Shown here: positions 39,926-48,502 of the stretch, piece by piece
How the letters are laid out: each line of letters starts with the position of its first letter
Numbering within the stretch: position 1 is the first letter of the stretch
Assembly (NCBI RefSeq): GCF_007827555.1
Contig: NZ_VISS01000001.1
Location: forward strand, 62,001 to 126,000
Direction of reading: 5' to 3'
Length of the DNA stretch: 64,000 nucleotides
From: Aeribacillus composti
Lineage (GTDB): Bacteria; Bacillota; Bacilli; Bacillales; Aeribacillaceae
Position numbers and translations under genes: made by a program
The notes under the pieces: model-generated
What the model saw: only the letters and a program-made list of their open reading frames with translations
What the model was told of the DNA's origin: nothing
The model's database searches: none

Positions 39926-41386
39926 ATGATTAAATTTTTAACTGAACCATTATTATTTGATACCGAGAAAGGTAATTATTGCTATGACAACAGTACGAGA
40001 ATAGTTATTCCAGTAAATAAATCAGAAAAAAACTTTTTGTCGGAAATTAAGATAGGTGACACCATTCATGAAGAAGACTTCAAAAAAAATAATCTAAATG
40101 AATTGCTTCATAAAATTGTAAAATATAACCTCTTTCAATCAGATTTTCAATTGCCAAAAATCACTGAACAATTTATTAAAGAAAAACTACTGACAGAGGG
40201 AATATCGCATCTATGCTTAATTGTTACCGATGCTTGCAATTTCAGATGCAAATATTGTATTTACTCTGATCATTATTTTTATTCAAAGAATTTTTCAAAT
40301 AAACGTATGGATTTTCAAACCGCAAAATCCGCTATTGATTACTATATGAATGTAAATATAAAAAGTATCCAATACAACCCCAATTTAAGTATATCCATTG
40401 GATTTTATGGGGGAGAGCCTTTAATAAACTGGAAACTTATAAAACAGGTTGTTGAGTACACCAACGATAATTACAAAAAGGTATTTGACAATATTTTCTT
40501 TTCAATAACAACCAATGCATATTTATTAACTGAAGACAAAATCAATTATATGTTTGATAAAAATTTTTCTATTTCTGTAAGTTTAGACGGTGATAAGGAA
40601 AACCATGATAGAAACCGTGTTACAATCAATGAAAAGGGAACGTTTGACAGAGTTTTTAAAAATCTGGCTTTAATGGATGATATATATCGGGAAAAAGTGA
40701 GACTAAATAAACCGGTACTACCTTATGGAATATTAATAACTTATGATAATTTAACAGATTTTAGTAAATTAGATAAATACTTTATGGAGCATCCTGAACT
40801 GGATAAGCGGATTCAGCGAGTAAACAGGGTAAGTAATATAAATACTGAGTACTATAAAGGTGTCCAGTTGGAGCAATCCTATTTAGAAAGAAGAAAAGAT
40901 TTTATCAAAGGACTCATTGAAAGAGCGAAAGATAAACAGTTTGAAAAGAAAGCAACTAACTTTTCCAAAACAATTCTTAAAAGCATCATCTTCGATCCTA
41001 TGATGAATACTGCTTATAGCAATAATGAGTTAAGAGGTACTTGCCTGCCTGGAATCCATAAATTGGCTGTAGATAGTGATGGAAATTTTCATATGTGCGA
41101 AAAAATTAATCCTCATTATCCTGTTGGAAATATAGAAACCGGCTTGGATCCAACTAAGCAAGCTAATTACATGAATAATTTTTTCTCTGCTTTAGCAGGA
41201 TGCAAAAATTGTAATTTAAATAATATTTGCAACCTTTGCTATGTAATAACTGAAACTGACGGACAAGGATTTCAATTAAAAGACACTTTTTGCAAAAACT
41301 TTAGAGAAGGAATTATAAATTCTTTCTCTACATACTACTCTATTTTAGAAAATAATCCGGGAATATTTCAAGAGATTAGAGAATAA
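39926..41386 (+). CDS. Radical SAM/SPASM sactisynthase-like maturase 1
   Basis: A 486-residue enzyme. The radical SAM cluster motif C-x3-C-x2-C is in TDACNFRCKYCIYSD near residue 107, followed by GFYGGEPLINW (GGE motif) near 157 and SVSLDGDKENHDRNR near 225. The C-terminal SPASM region carries the auxiliary Cys ligands: GTCLPGIHKLAVD, FHMCEKIN, CKNCNLNNICNLC and TFCKNF. The first 90 residues would hold a peptide-recognition domain. It is expected to form Cys-to-alpha-carbon thioethers on the precursor upstream. It is AT-rich compared with core genes. The ATG is behind GAGGAGG. Confidence 0.88.
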   Translation: MIKFLTEPLLFDTEKGNYCYDNSTRIVIPVNKSEKNFLSEIKIGDTIHEEDFKKNNLNELLHKIVKYNLFQSDFQLPKITEQFIKEKLLTEGISHLCLIVTDACNFRCKYCIYSDHYFYSKNFSNKRMDFQTAKSAIDYYMNVNIKSIQYNPNLSISIGFYGGEPLINWKLIKQVVEYTNDNYKKVFDNIFFSITTNAYLLTEDKINYMFDKNFSISVSLDGDKENHDRNRVTINEKGTFDRVFKNLALMDDIYREKVRLNKPVLPYGILITYDNLTDFSKLDKYFMEHPELDKRIQRVNRVSNINTEYYKGVQLEQSYLERRKDFIKGLIERAKDKQFEKKATNFSKTILKSIIFDPMMNTAYSNNELRGTCLPGIHKLAVDSDGNFHMCEKINPHYPVGNIETGLDPTKQANYMNNFFSALAGCKNCNLNNICNLCYVITETDGQGFQLKDTFCKNFREGIINSFSTYYSILENNPGIFQEIRE

Positions 41387-41399
41387 GGAGAGGAAACGT

Positions 41400-42638
41400 A
41401 TGAACTTTAAACTTCATCCGGAAGTCATATTTTTGAAGGGAAATGAAGGGGCGGTACTTTATCACTTAATAAGCGGAAAGAAATTTCAATTTAATAAAAC
41501 TGATGCCGAAGCTATAGAATCATTAAATAATAACGAACAGGATAAAGAAAACATTCCTGATAAATTAATAGATTATTTATTGGAACATGATTTAGGTGCT
41601 TATTATCGTGATGGTGTATACTTGGAAAAAATAAAAACAAGTAGAATTGCTACATTAAAATACGATAAATTAATCCCTTTTAGACTAAATCGATTGGTAA
41701 TTGAGTTAACCGGGACGTGTAATTTAAAGTGTTTATTTTGTACCGAAGAAAATGTAATCTACAGATCATGCGGATGTAAAAAATGGCCGGCCAAAGAAGA
41801 GATGAATTTCAATGAGTGGAAGGATATAATTGATCAAAGCATAAAACTAGGGATACAGGAATGCTTTATAACAGGAGGAGAACCATTTTTAAAATGGCAT
41901 TTATTAAAAGAACTGCTAAATTATCTTTTTAAACACAAAATCAACGTTACCATTTTTACAAATGGCACTTTAATAAATAACGATATTGGCCTGTTCTTAA
42001 AAGATCAAAATGTTTCATTAGCTTTGCAAATTTTCAGTTCCAAAAATAAACAATATGAAAAAATCACCCAAGTTGACGGCTCTTTTGAACGTATTCAGGA
42101 AACTTTTAGAATAATTGATACACACAAAATACCTCATACTGTTTCAATAATAGTCTCTTCTTTAGATGATTCTTCTTTTGAAGAGATTCAATCAAAATTT
42201 GGAAAGAGAAATTACCAAAATATCTATATATATCCTACAAATAAATATTACTCTATTAGCAGAATAGCTGAAATGATGAACCCTGAAAATAGAGAAATTC
42301 CTATCAATTTGAATTCAGTTCCCTATTTAAAAAAATATAACAACTGTTTATACGGCCAAATCTTTATTTCCTCTGACGGCAAAATTTATCCTTGCATGAT
42401 GATAAGGGATTATGAGTTGGGAGATTTAAAAAAAGAGAAACTTTGGGAAGCTTTCCACAGAAAAGAATACAAAATTTTTTGGGAGATGTCTAAAACGAAA
42501 ATTCAACATTGTTCAAATTGTGAGAGAAATTTATTTTGCTTTGATTGCCGTGCGCTAGATTATTTTAAATCCAAAAGGATTGATGGAATGGTCTATTGCA
42601 ATAAAATAGAAAAATCAACGGTTACCTCTACTAACTAA
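41400..42638 (+). CDS. Radical SAM/SPASM maturase 2
   Basis: A 412-residue enzyme 13 nt after maturase 1. An N-terminal PqqD-like segment (about residues 1-80, VIFLKGNEGAVLYHLISGKK) precedes the radical SAM motif in GTCNLKCLFCTEEN near residue 106. FITGGEPFLKWHLL is near 158. SPASM cysteines are in YGQIFISSDGKIYPCMMIRD, HCSNCERNLFCFDC and VYCNK. A CGCKK cluster lies just after the first motif. Two different rSAM enzymes on one peptide recall the thuricin CD and thuricin Z loci; each may make its own subset of bridges. Confidence 0.87.
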   Translation: MNFKLHPEVIFLKGNEGAVLYHLISGKKFQFNKTDAEAIESLNNNEQDKENIPDKLIDYLLEHDLGAYYRDGVYLEKIKTSRIATLKYDKLIPFRLNRLVIELTGTCNLKCLFCTEENVIYRSCGCKKWPAKEEMNFNEWKDIIDQSIKLGIQECFITGGEPFLKWHLLKELLNYLFKHKINVTIFTNGTLINNDIGLFLKDQNVSLALQIFSSKNKQYEKITQVDGSFERIQETFRIIDTHKIPHTVSIIVSSLDDSSFEEIQSKFGKRNYQNIYIYPTNKYYSISRIAEMMNPENREIPINLNSVPYLKKYNNCLYGQIFISSDGKIYPCMMIRDYELGDLKKEKLWEAFHRKEYKIFWEMSKTKIQHCSNCERNLFCFDCRALDYFKSKRIDGMVYCNKIEKSTVTSTN

Positions 42639-42653
42639 ACCGGGGCGATATAT

Positions 42654-44324
42654 ATGAACAACAGCGTAAAATTATTGTTTAGCTATTTAAAAGAATTTAA
42701 AAAGAGCTTGTCTATAGCTTTTCTTTTATTAGTTGTTCTTTCTGCAATCACTGTACTTCCAGGATTAATCATTAAGAATATTTTTGATTTTGGAATAGCA
42801 AAAAAAGATTATCACTATGTTCTTTTATTCAGTGCAATACTTGCATTAATATATGTAATTAAGAGTATGCTCAACTATTTTTCCAATGTAGTTTTTACAA
42901 AAGTAAGCCAGAATATAGTGTTGAAGCTTCGGCAAAATATATCAACAAGACTGCTGAAACTGCCTATGGAGTTTTTCAATTTTTACCCCAGCGGATATAT
43001 TACATCAAGATTAAATGAGGTAAATAATATAGGGGGATTGTTTTCTGCCAACACATTTAAAATTTTGCTAAGTTTTTTTGAACTGTTTGCTACCCTTATT
43101 ATTCTGGCAGCAATCAATTTCAAATTAACATTAATTTTATGTCTGCTAATGCCGGCATATTACATCATTTCAAACAAATTCTTGTCTTCAATATTTCATA
43201 TATCTACTGAAACAGCTGAAAAAAGTGCCGTTTTAAACAACAAAATACAGCAGTCAGTACAGGGTATCGAAGAAGTCAAAAATCTCTCGGTAGAGGATAA
43301 GGAAACAGAAAAAATCAATTCAGCAGCTAAAGATCTAGTGGATGCCAATATTAAACAATCAATCTTTTATTCAATTGGTATGGAATTAATTGTTTTGGTT
43401 GGTTCACTGTCCTCTGTTTTATTAATCGTTATGGGTGGAAAAGATGTCATAATAAATAGTATGACAATAGGCGGGTATATGGTATTTATGAACTACCTTC
43501 CCAGACTGTATTCGCCAATTCAAAATATATCGGCTACTGTTCTAACGATCCAGCCGGCATTAGTAAGTTTAAAAAGGCTCCATATATTTATTGAACAAAT
43601 AGGAGAAGACGAGGAACAGAATAAAGTCAAAATAAATGATATTAAGAGCATTGAGTTTAAAGGTGTATCTTTTAGGTATAAAGAAGACCAGCCATATATC
43701 TTGAATAATGTAAGTTTTTCGCTAGCCCCTGCTGATAAGCTTTTAATAAAGGGGAAAAATGGAACCGGCAAAACAACAATACTTAGAATATTAATGGGAT
43801 TATATAATGTGCAAAAAGGAAAAGGACAAGTTCTTATAAATGGAATACCGATTGATGACATAGATAAAAAATCACTTCGGAAAAACATTGGCATCGTATC
43901 GCAAAAAATATATTTATTTAACGATACAATTGAAAACAATATTAAATATGGTGTAGAAAACGTTGATTCGAATACTTATATGGAAGTGCTGAGAACGACT
44001 GGTTTAGATGATATTATAGAAAAATTGCCTGATAAAGAAAATACATTAGTTGGGGAAAACGGAAAAAATTTATCAGGAGGCCAAATTCAAAGAATTGCTA
44101 TTGCCAGAGCCCTTTTAAAAGGGGCAAACATCATTATGTTTGATGAAGCAATTTCTCATATGGATTTTAGCGGTAAAGAAAAGATAAAGAAATTAATTGA
44201 AAGCGGCTCATCAAAATCCATTTTTATCATTATAGACCATAGCAATGATTTTGACACAGTATGCAACAAAATCATTCACTTACATGATCATCCACAAGGC
44301 GAAGCAACAATCGCTGCCAATTAG
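42654..44324 (+). CDS. ABC exporter of the peptide cluster
   Basis: Half-size type I exporter, 556 residues. Six transmembrane helices in about residues 15-300 are fused to an ATPase with Walker A IKGKNGTGKTTILRIL near 365, Q-loop IVSQKIYLF, signature NLSGGQIQRIAIARAL near 470, Walker B IIMFDEAISHMD and H-loop IIDHSND. There is no N-terminal C39 peptidase, so it would export but not trim the peptide. It lies 15 nt after maturase 2 and is the last gene of the operon. Confidence 0.9.
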   Translation: MNNSVKLLFSYLKEFKKSLSIAFLLLVVLSAITVLPGLIIKNIFDFGIAKKDYHYVLLFSAILALIYVIKSMLNYFSNVVFTKVSQNIVLKLRQNISTRLLKLPMEFFNFYPSGYITSRLNEVNNIGGLFSANTFKILLSFFELFATLIILAAINFKLTLILCLLMPAYYIISNKFLSSIFHISTETAEKSAVLNNKIQQSVQGIEEVKNLSVEDKETEKINSAAKDLVDANIKQSIFYSIGMELIVLVGSLSSVLLIVMGGKDVIINSMTIGGYMVFMNYLPRLYSPIQNISATVLTIQPALVSLKRLHIFIEQIGEDEEQNKVKINDIKSIEFKGVSFRYKEDQPYILNNVSFSLAPADKLLIKGKNGTGKTTILRILMGLYNVQKGKGQVLINGIPIDDIDKKSLRKNIGIVSQKIYLFNDTIENNIKYGVENVDSNTYMEVLRTTGLDDIIEKLPDKENTLVGENGKNLSGGQIQRIAIARALLKGANIIMFDEAISHMDFSGKEKIKKLIESGSSKSIFIIIDHSNDFDTVCNKIIHLHDHPQGEATIAAN

Positions 44325-44371
44325 CAAAACTCATGACTTCAACCTAAAATCCGTAAATACCGTTCGCATTT

Positions 44372-44411
44372 TGCAAATTGCCCGGATTTTGTGCACTTTG
44401 GGCAATTTGAC
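44372..44411. terminator. Long inverted repeat downstream of the exporter
   Basis: A perfect 10-bp CAAATTGCCC/GGGCAATTTG (44374-44383 with 44400-44409) with a 16-nt loop, 50 nt after the exporter stop. The T tract is poor, so a terminator role is only possible. Confidence 0.4.
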
Positions 44412-44495
44412 TCCTCCCCGATCCATGCCCCAGCCTGCGGGAAAAATCCATCACTCCTTCTGGGTGTAAGGGGAAGTATTTGAGGCTCGAATGAA

Positions 44496-44522
44496 AAAAC
44501 CGAGGCAGGCGCCCCGGTTTCT
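44496..44522 (-). terminator. Terminator of the alpha-galactosidase relic
   Basis: The minus strand reads AAACCGGGGCGCCTGCCTCG followed by GTTTTTTC; ACCG/CGGT arms with inner GCGC-type pairs precede the T run. Confidence 0.55.
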
Positions 44523-44900
44523 ACCATTCTTTTGCTTTGAGCTTAAAGAGTTTTGAAGAAAAATCGCCCGATTCATTGACCCCGAAGCGGGCATCAAAGA
44601 TATTGTTCGTCAGCTGAATGCCGACGTTCATCAGTTCATCGCCAAAAAATGTGTTTTCGACTCCTTTTATTTCATATTCAAAAATCGCCATTTAACCCTT
44701 TTAACAGAATGCGTGAATATCCGTGATTTGGTTTTGCCAGCACTTGGTAGTAACCTACAAGCGCTTCTTTTTGATCTTTTGAAACAACCATACATGCCGT
44801 CACATTTCCGTCCCCGTCAAATGGGCTTATTAAGCGGTAAAATGTTCCTTTTTGAATCCATTTGCGATGATCTTTATTCGATATAATCTCGCGATATTAG
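44521..44900 (-). pseudogene. C-terminal relic of a GH36 alpha-galactosidase
   Basis: The frame read on the minus strand from about 44896 gives KWIQKGTFYRLISPF, then ACMVVSKDQKEALVGYYQVL and YSRILLKGLN. After a frameshift near 44690 it continues IFEYEIKGVENTFFGDELMN, then GDFSSKLFKLKAKEW and a stop. This is the conserved end of GH36 alpha-galactosidases (FYRL-SPF, MVVS-EALVGYY, GDELM-x-G, GDF-SKL). The rest of the enzyme, over 500 residues, is gone. Confidence 0.85.
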
Positions 44901-45328
44901 TTGAAAAAGAATATTTAAAATGATGAGATTCATCGAAAAAATAAGTTTATCTTTTAAGATACTCAATCAAAATAATGTCTTTCCTTCTAAATATTTATCA
45001 GGAATCAGTTTTATATTCTCCGATTTTATTTCTCCATCTTATCATTAATTTCCATTTAAGCCACTTTATTATTAACATTTCATCACCCAAAAGCCATTCT
45101 GTTATTAACGGTTCGCTTTTTCCAAATGTCATATCAAATATTCTCCATTTTATTTTATAACCAAATACTGTTACTTCACCTAAATATAACCATAAAACAG
45201 ATTATAGTATCAATAGTTTTTTGAAAAATCATTCTTTTCTAAAATATACTGTTAATCAATTTTTGTTTATTATTCCCGTCCACTTCCCATACTAACTGTA
45301 TACTTACTTGTTTTAGGAGGAGGTTTTT
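44901..45328. other. AT-rich intergenic segment
   Basis: No gene recognised. It marks the junction between the decayed alpha-galactosidase and the SDR gene. A ribosome binding site (TAGGAGGAGG) for the SDR is at its end. Confidence 0.5.
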
Positions 45329-46198
45329 ATGGTTCAGCAGCAAAATCAGCCAAATACACTTCCGCCTCAACAGCAAAATGTGCAGCCGGGGATTGAATCG
45401 TTTATGAATCCAAGACCAATCTTTGATGATCCTTCTTATCAAGGCAGCGGAAAGCTTGCAGGAAAGACAGCGGTCATTACCGGCGGCGACAGCGGCATCG
45501 GGAGGGCGGTTGCGGTGCTGTTTGCCAAAGAAGGTGCCGATGTGGCCATCATTTACTTAAATGAGCATGAAGATGCAAAGGAAACAAAAGGATATGTTGA
45601 ACAGCTCGGGCGCAAATGTCATTTAATAGCCGGCGATCTCGGCGACGAAGCATTTTGCCAGCAAGCGGTGAAGGGAGCAAAAGATCAATTTGGAAAAGTG
45701 GATATTTTAGTAAACAACGCAGCCGAGCAGCATCCGCAGCAAGGAATTGAATTTATTACAGCAGAACAGCTTGAACGAACGTTTCGGACCAATATTTTTT
45801 CGTTCTTTTTCATGACAAAGGCTGTTCTTCCCCATATGAAGACAGGCAGCACGATCATAAATACGACATCTGTTACAGCCTATCATGGAAATGAACAGCT
45901 CATTGATTATTCGGCAACAAAAGGCGCCATTGCGTCATTTACCCGTTCTCTTGCTTTATCATTGGCCCCTAAAGGCATTCGAGTCAACGGTGTAGCGCCA
46001 GGACCCATTTGGACACCGCTCATACCTTCTACTTTTGATCGTACAAAAGTAGCTTCTTTTGGCTCCAACACAGCGATGAAGCGGCCCGGACAGCCGATGG
46101 AAGTTGCGCCTGCTTATGTATATTTAGCAAGTGACGATTCTACTTATATGACAGGGCAAATTCTCCACGTAAACGGCGGCACGATCGTAAATGGTTAA
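45329..46198 (+). CDS. SDR-family oxidoreductase (general stress type)
   Basis: Classical short-chain dehydrogenase of the YdaD/YhxD/YkvO group, 289 residues. A Gln/Pro-rich N-terminal tail (about 1-40) precedes the NADP motif TGGDSGIGRAVA near residue 53. Then come NNAAEQHPQ, catalytic Ser in NTTSVTAYHG and YxxxK in DYSATKGAIASF near 190. B. subtilis relatives are SigB-dependent stress proteins. No clear SigB promoter was identified here. Confidence 0.87.
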   Translation: MVQQQNQPNTLPPQQQNVQPGIESFMNPRPIFDDPSYQGSGKLAGKTAVITGGDSGIGRAVAVLFAKEGADVAIIYLNEHEDAKETKGYVEQLGRKCHLIAGDLGDEAFCQQAVKGAKDQFGKVDILVNNAAEQHPQQGIEFITAEQLERTFRTNIFSFFFMTKAVLPHMKTGSTIINTTSVTAYHGNEQLIDYSATKGAIASFTRSLALSLAPKGIRVNGVAPGPIWTPLIPSTFDRTKVASFGSNTAMKRPGQPMEVAPAYVYLASDDSTYMTGQILHVNGGTIVNG

Positions 46199-46202
46199 TC
46201 TG

Positions 46203-46240
46203 CAAAAAGGCCCCAAAATCCAATACTTTGGGGCTTTTCT
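46203..46240 (+). terminator. Terminator of the SDR gene
   Basis: A GCCCCAAA/TTTGGGGC stem with a 9-nt loop is followed by TTTTCTATTTG. Confidence 0.85.
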
Positions 46241-46520
46241 ATTTGTAAATAGCTCTTGGCATATCTGAGAGCAATATCCACATGGCCAGATCAATACGCT
46301 AAACAAAAGTCATCGATACATGTTCGCTCCTGTCAGATGCTGATAAATGAATTCCACTGGATTATTAATTTCTGGAAAATTCTACAGACTGCATCAATCG
46401 CTTTCAAATCCAAAGTAAAGAAGAAAATTTCGTGGCATTCAATATTTTGCTTGACGGTATGTCGTGAAAAATAAGCAAAATTTTTTACAAGCCCCTCTCT
46501 TCAGCGGCTCCTTCAATGAA
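46241..46520. other. Intergenic segment
   Basis: No gene or repeat recognised. Confidence 0.4.
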
Positions 46521-46793
46521 TTAACGGGATCTGTTTCTTGTAAAGAAATGAACCAAGTAATAAAAAGCCGTGCCTGCTACAAGTGAAAGAATTAAGCCTA
46601 ACCAGGTCGCTTCCGCTACAAATTTACTTCCCTCTATTTTGATGACATATAAGGGAAGGTTCAGAATCTTCGGACTTGATTCAATGTGGGTGATGCCGGA
46701 TAACCGAATAATAAAAGGAGTTATTAGAACTATTAAAGCGTACAGAAAAACTAAACTGATTCCGCCCATAAGCGCTCTAAAGAAAGTTGTCAT
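46521..46793 (-). CDS. Small two-helix membrane protein
   Basis: 90 residues with hydrophobic segments at about 8-30 (ISLVFLYALIVLITPFII) and 62-82 (WLGLILSLVAGTAFYYLVHF), a polar outside loop between them and a basic C-terminus (FTRNRSR). The ATG is behind GAGGAAG. I do not recognise the family. It lies on the same strand as, and downstream of, an ABC transporter; an accessory or immunity role is only a guess. Confidence 0.6.
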   Translation of the reverse strand: MTTFFRALMGGISLVFLYALIVLITPFIIRLSGITHIESSPKILNLPLYVIKIEGSKFVAEATWLGLILSLVAGTAFYYLVHFFTRNRSR

Positions 46794-47107
46794 AACATCT
46801 TCCTCATTTCTTCTATTGCTTTTACAATTTTTTTCATCAGGCCATTTGAGGACAAAAAGAGCAAATTACATAACGATGTTAAAAATAACATCTTCACAAA
46901 AAAGCTGTCAGTCATATTTATTCACACTATCGACACTGCCATTGGAGCAAATGCACAAATTTATTTCAGAATTGAAATATATTACATAAAAATACTTCAA
47001 ATTGATTATTTGCCGAAGTCCAATATTTTTCATCCCCTCTTTATAATTCATTGCGATATATCCCGTCTCATGAAAAATTGGAGGCCAGACTGCTAATAGC
47101 ACTTTTA
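46794..47107. other. AT-rich intergenic segment
   Basis: Nothing supported. A 67-codon open frame on the minus strand overlaps the end of the permease but has no ribosome binding site. Confidence 0.4.
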
Positions 47108-48502
47108 TCATTTGAAAACAGGCCTTCTTAAAAAAATATTTTGAGAAATCAAGTATAGAAAAATCCCGCCTGCAACATATATAAAATCAATATAATAACT
47201 TTGCGAAATGAAATAATGTAAAAAAGAATCAATGATTGCCACAATGACAAGGATTATAATTAACGCTACAGCCTTATTCCCGTCATGAATTCTCGCTATA
47301 AATCCGGCAAAGGTTGAGAGCATTGTGACGAAAAAAATAGAAAAAATTCCGGTTAATTGCGGAAGAAAATCTTGATTTAATATAAAACAATTTAAAACTA
47401 CAAATAAAAAATAAATCATAAAATTTACTGCTATTGCCATGAATATTCTCGGAAAAAAATAGACGGAAGCCGGTGCATTGATCATAAATATGGAAAGATT
47501 ATATTGCCTAAAATGCATCCCAATACATAAAGGCAAAACAATCATAAGTTCTTTTAAACCTAAATTCATAATAAATGAATATACAATGGCAAAGGTCATT
47601 GCATCCGAGAAAATATAAACCCCTATGGTGAGAGCATAGAGAATCGAGAACATAAGAGCCATTTCCGCAAAAAGTCGATTTCGAAAATAATAGATTGCTT
47701 CCAATACAAAATGAATAACGTAATGATTAAGCTTAAATTCCTTGCTTTTTATTTTTTTAGGATAATTACCTGTATGGCTTTGCTGAAATAAACCAAATAA
47801 ATACCTTCCCGATAAATTTTTTATCCCTATCCATAATATTAAAAGAGCGGCCAAACAACCGATCCAAAACAGAAAGCCGAAATTTCCTATACGCTCCGCC
47901 ATATGTTTAGAAACAAAATGCAGCCCCCATATGATGGACATAAATAATAATGATTTGAAATAAAGTCCATCTTTATGTCTGCCCAGCCATTTTCCGACAA
48001 TCAAAGAGGATAAAATCCAAATAAACAGGATGAACCAAAAAATAATAAACAACAAAAGAAGAACTAGAAAAATATGAAAGATATGTATTTGAATATGTTT
48101 TATATAAAAAGAAATGAGCAAAGGCAAAAATGCGAAAAAAATGAAGATGTTAAAAAAGACATATAACAAAAAATAGCTTCCCGCAACAAATTGACCCGCA
48201 TTAATAGAAGTGTTTAAAAAGAAAAAGGCATACTCCTTTCTTTTTAGCTTTTCTCTGGAAAATATCATAAGGAAACATGCCAATAAGATGCTGAACACCA
48301 AAATTGAATCAAACGCGTCTGTCTTATTCAATGGAATGAAATCCAAATATTGAAATAAAATTAAGGCATATACGACATAAAGGAGAATCGCTCCTAAAAC
48401 AACTGCCAATAAATGAGTCGGGTAGTTCAAAAAGATATTTTTTGCTTTTTTAACCTGCTTCGGAATCTCGATCCTCGCTATTATCTCGAACATCGGGGGC
48501 AT
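47108..48502 (-). CDS. ABC transporter permease, AT-rich island
   Basis: Membrane protein of 464 residues with about ten to twelve hydrophobic helices and a central basic loop (NYPKKIKSKEFKLNHYVIHF). The ATG is 7 nt behind GGAG inside the end of the ATPase gene; the 53-nt overlap implies translational coupling. The length and its pairing with one ATPase recall SkfF/EcsB-like permeases, but no family is recognised with confidence. Export or immunity against a peptide is possible because of the nearby cluster. Confidence 0.8.
   Translation of the reverse strand: MPPMFEIIARIEIPKQVKKAKNIFLNYPTHLLAVVLGAILLYVVYALILFQYLDFIPLNKTDAFDSILVFSILLACFLMIFSREKLKRKEYAFFFLNTSINAGQFVAGSYFLLYVFFNIFIFFAFLPLLISFYIKHIQIHIFHIFLVLLLLFIIFWFILFIWILSSLIVGKWLGRHKDGLYFKSLLFMSIIWGLHFVSKHMAERIGNFGFLFWIGCLAALLILWIGIKNLSGRYLFGLFQQSHTGNYPKKIKSKEFKLNHYVIHFVLEAIYYFRNRLFAEMALMFSILYALTIGVYIFSDAMTFAIVYSFIMNLGLKELMIVLPLCIGMHFRQYNLSIFMINAPASVYFFPRIFMAIAVNFMIYFLFVVLNCFILNQDFLPQLTGIFSIFFVTMLSTFAGFIARIHDGNKAVALIIILVIVAIIDSFLHYFISQSYYIDFIYVAGGIFLYLISQNIFLRRPVFK

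Noticed and set aside
39727-44324. Lanthipeptide or lasso peptide locus
   Set aside because: No LanB/C/M, transglutaminase-like or asparagine-synthetase-like enzyme lies in the operon; both enzymes are radical SAM/SPASM proteins.
44339-44527. 62-codon minus-strand frame with CPKC motif
   Set aside because: It begins within the terminator of the alpha-galactosidase relic and has no ribosome binding site; a zinc-finger or transposase end was considered but nothing else fits.
46908-47111. 67-codon minus-strand frame after the ABC permease
   Set aside because: It overlaps the permease stop, lacks a ribosome binding site and shows no protein-like conservation.
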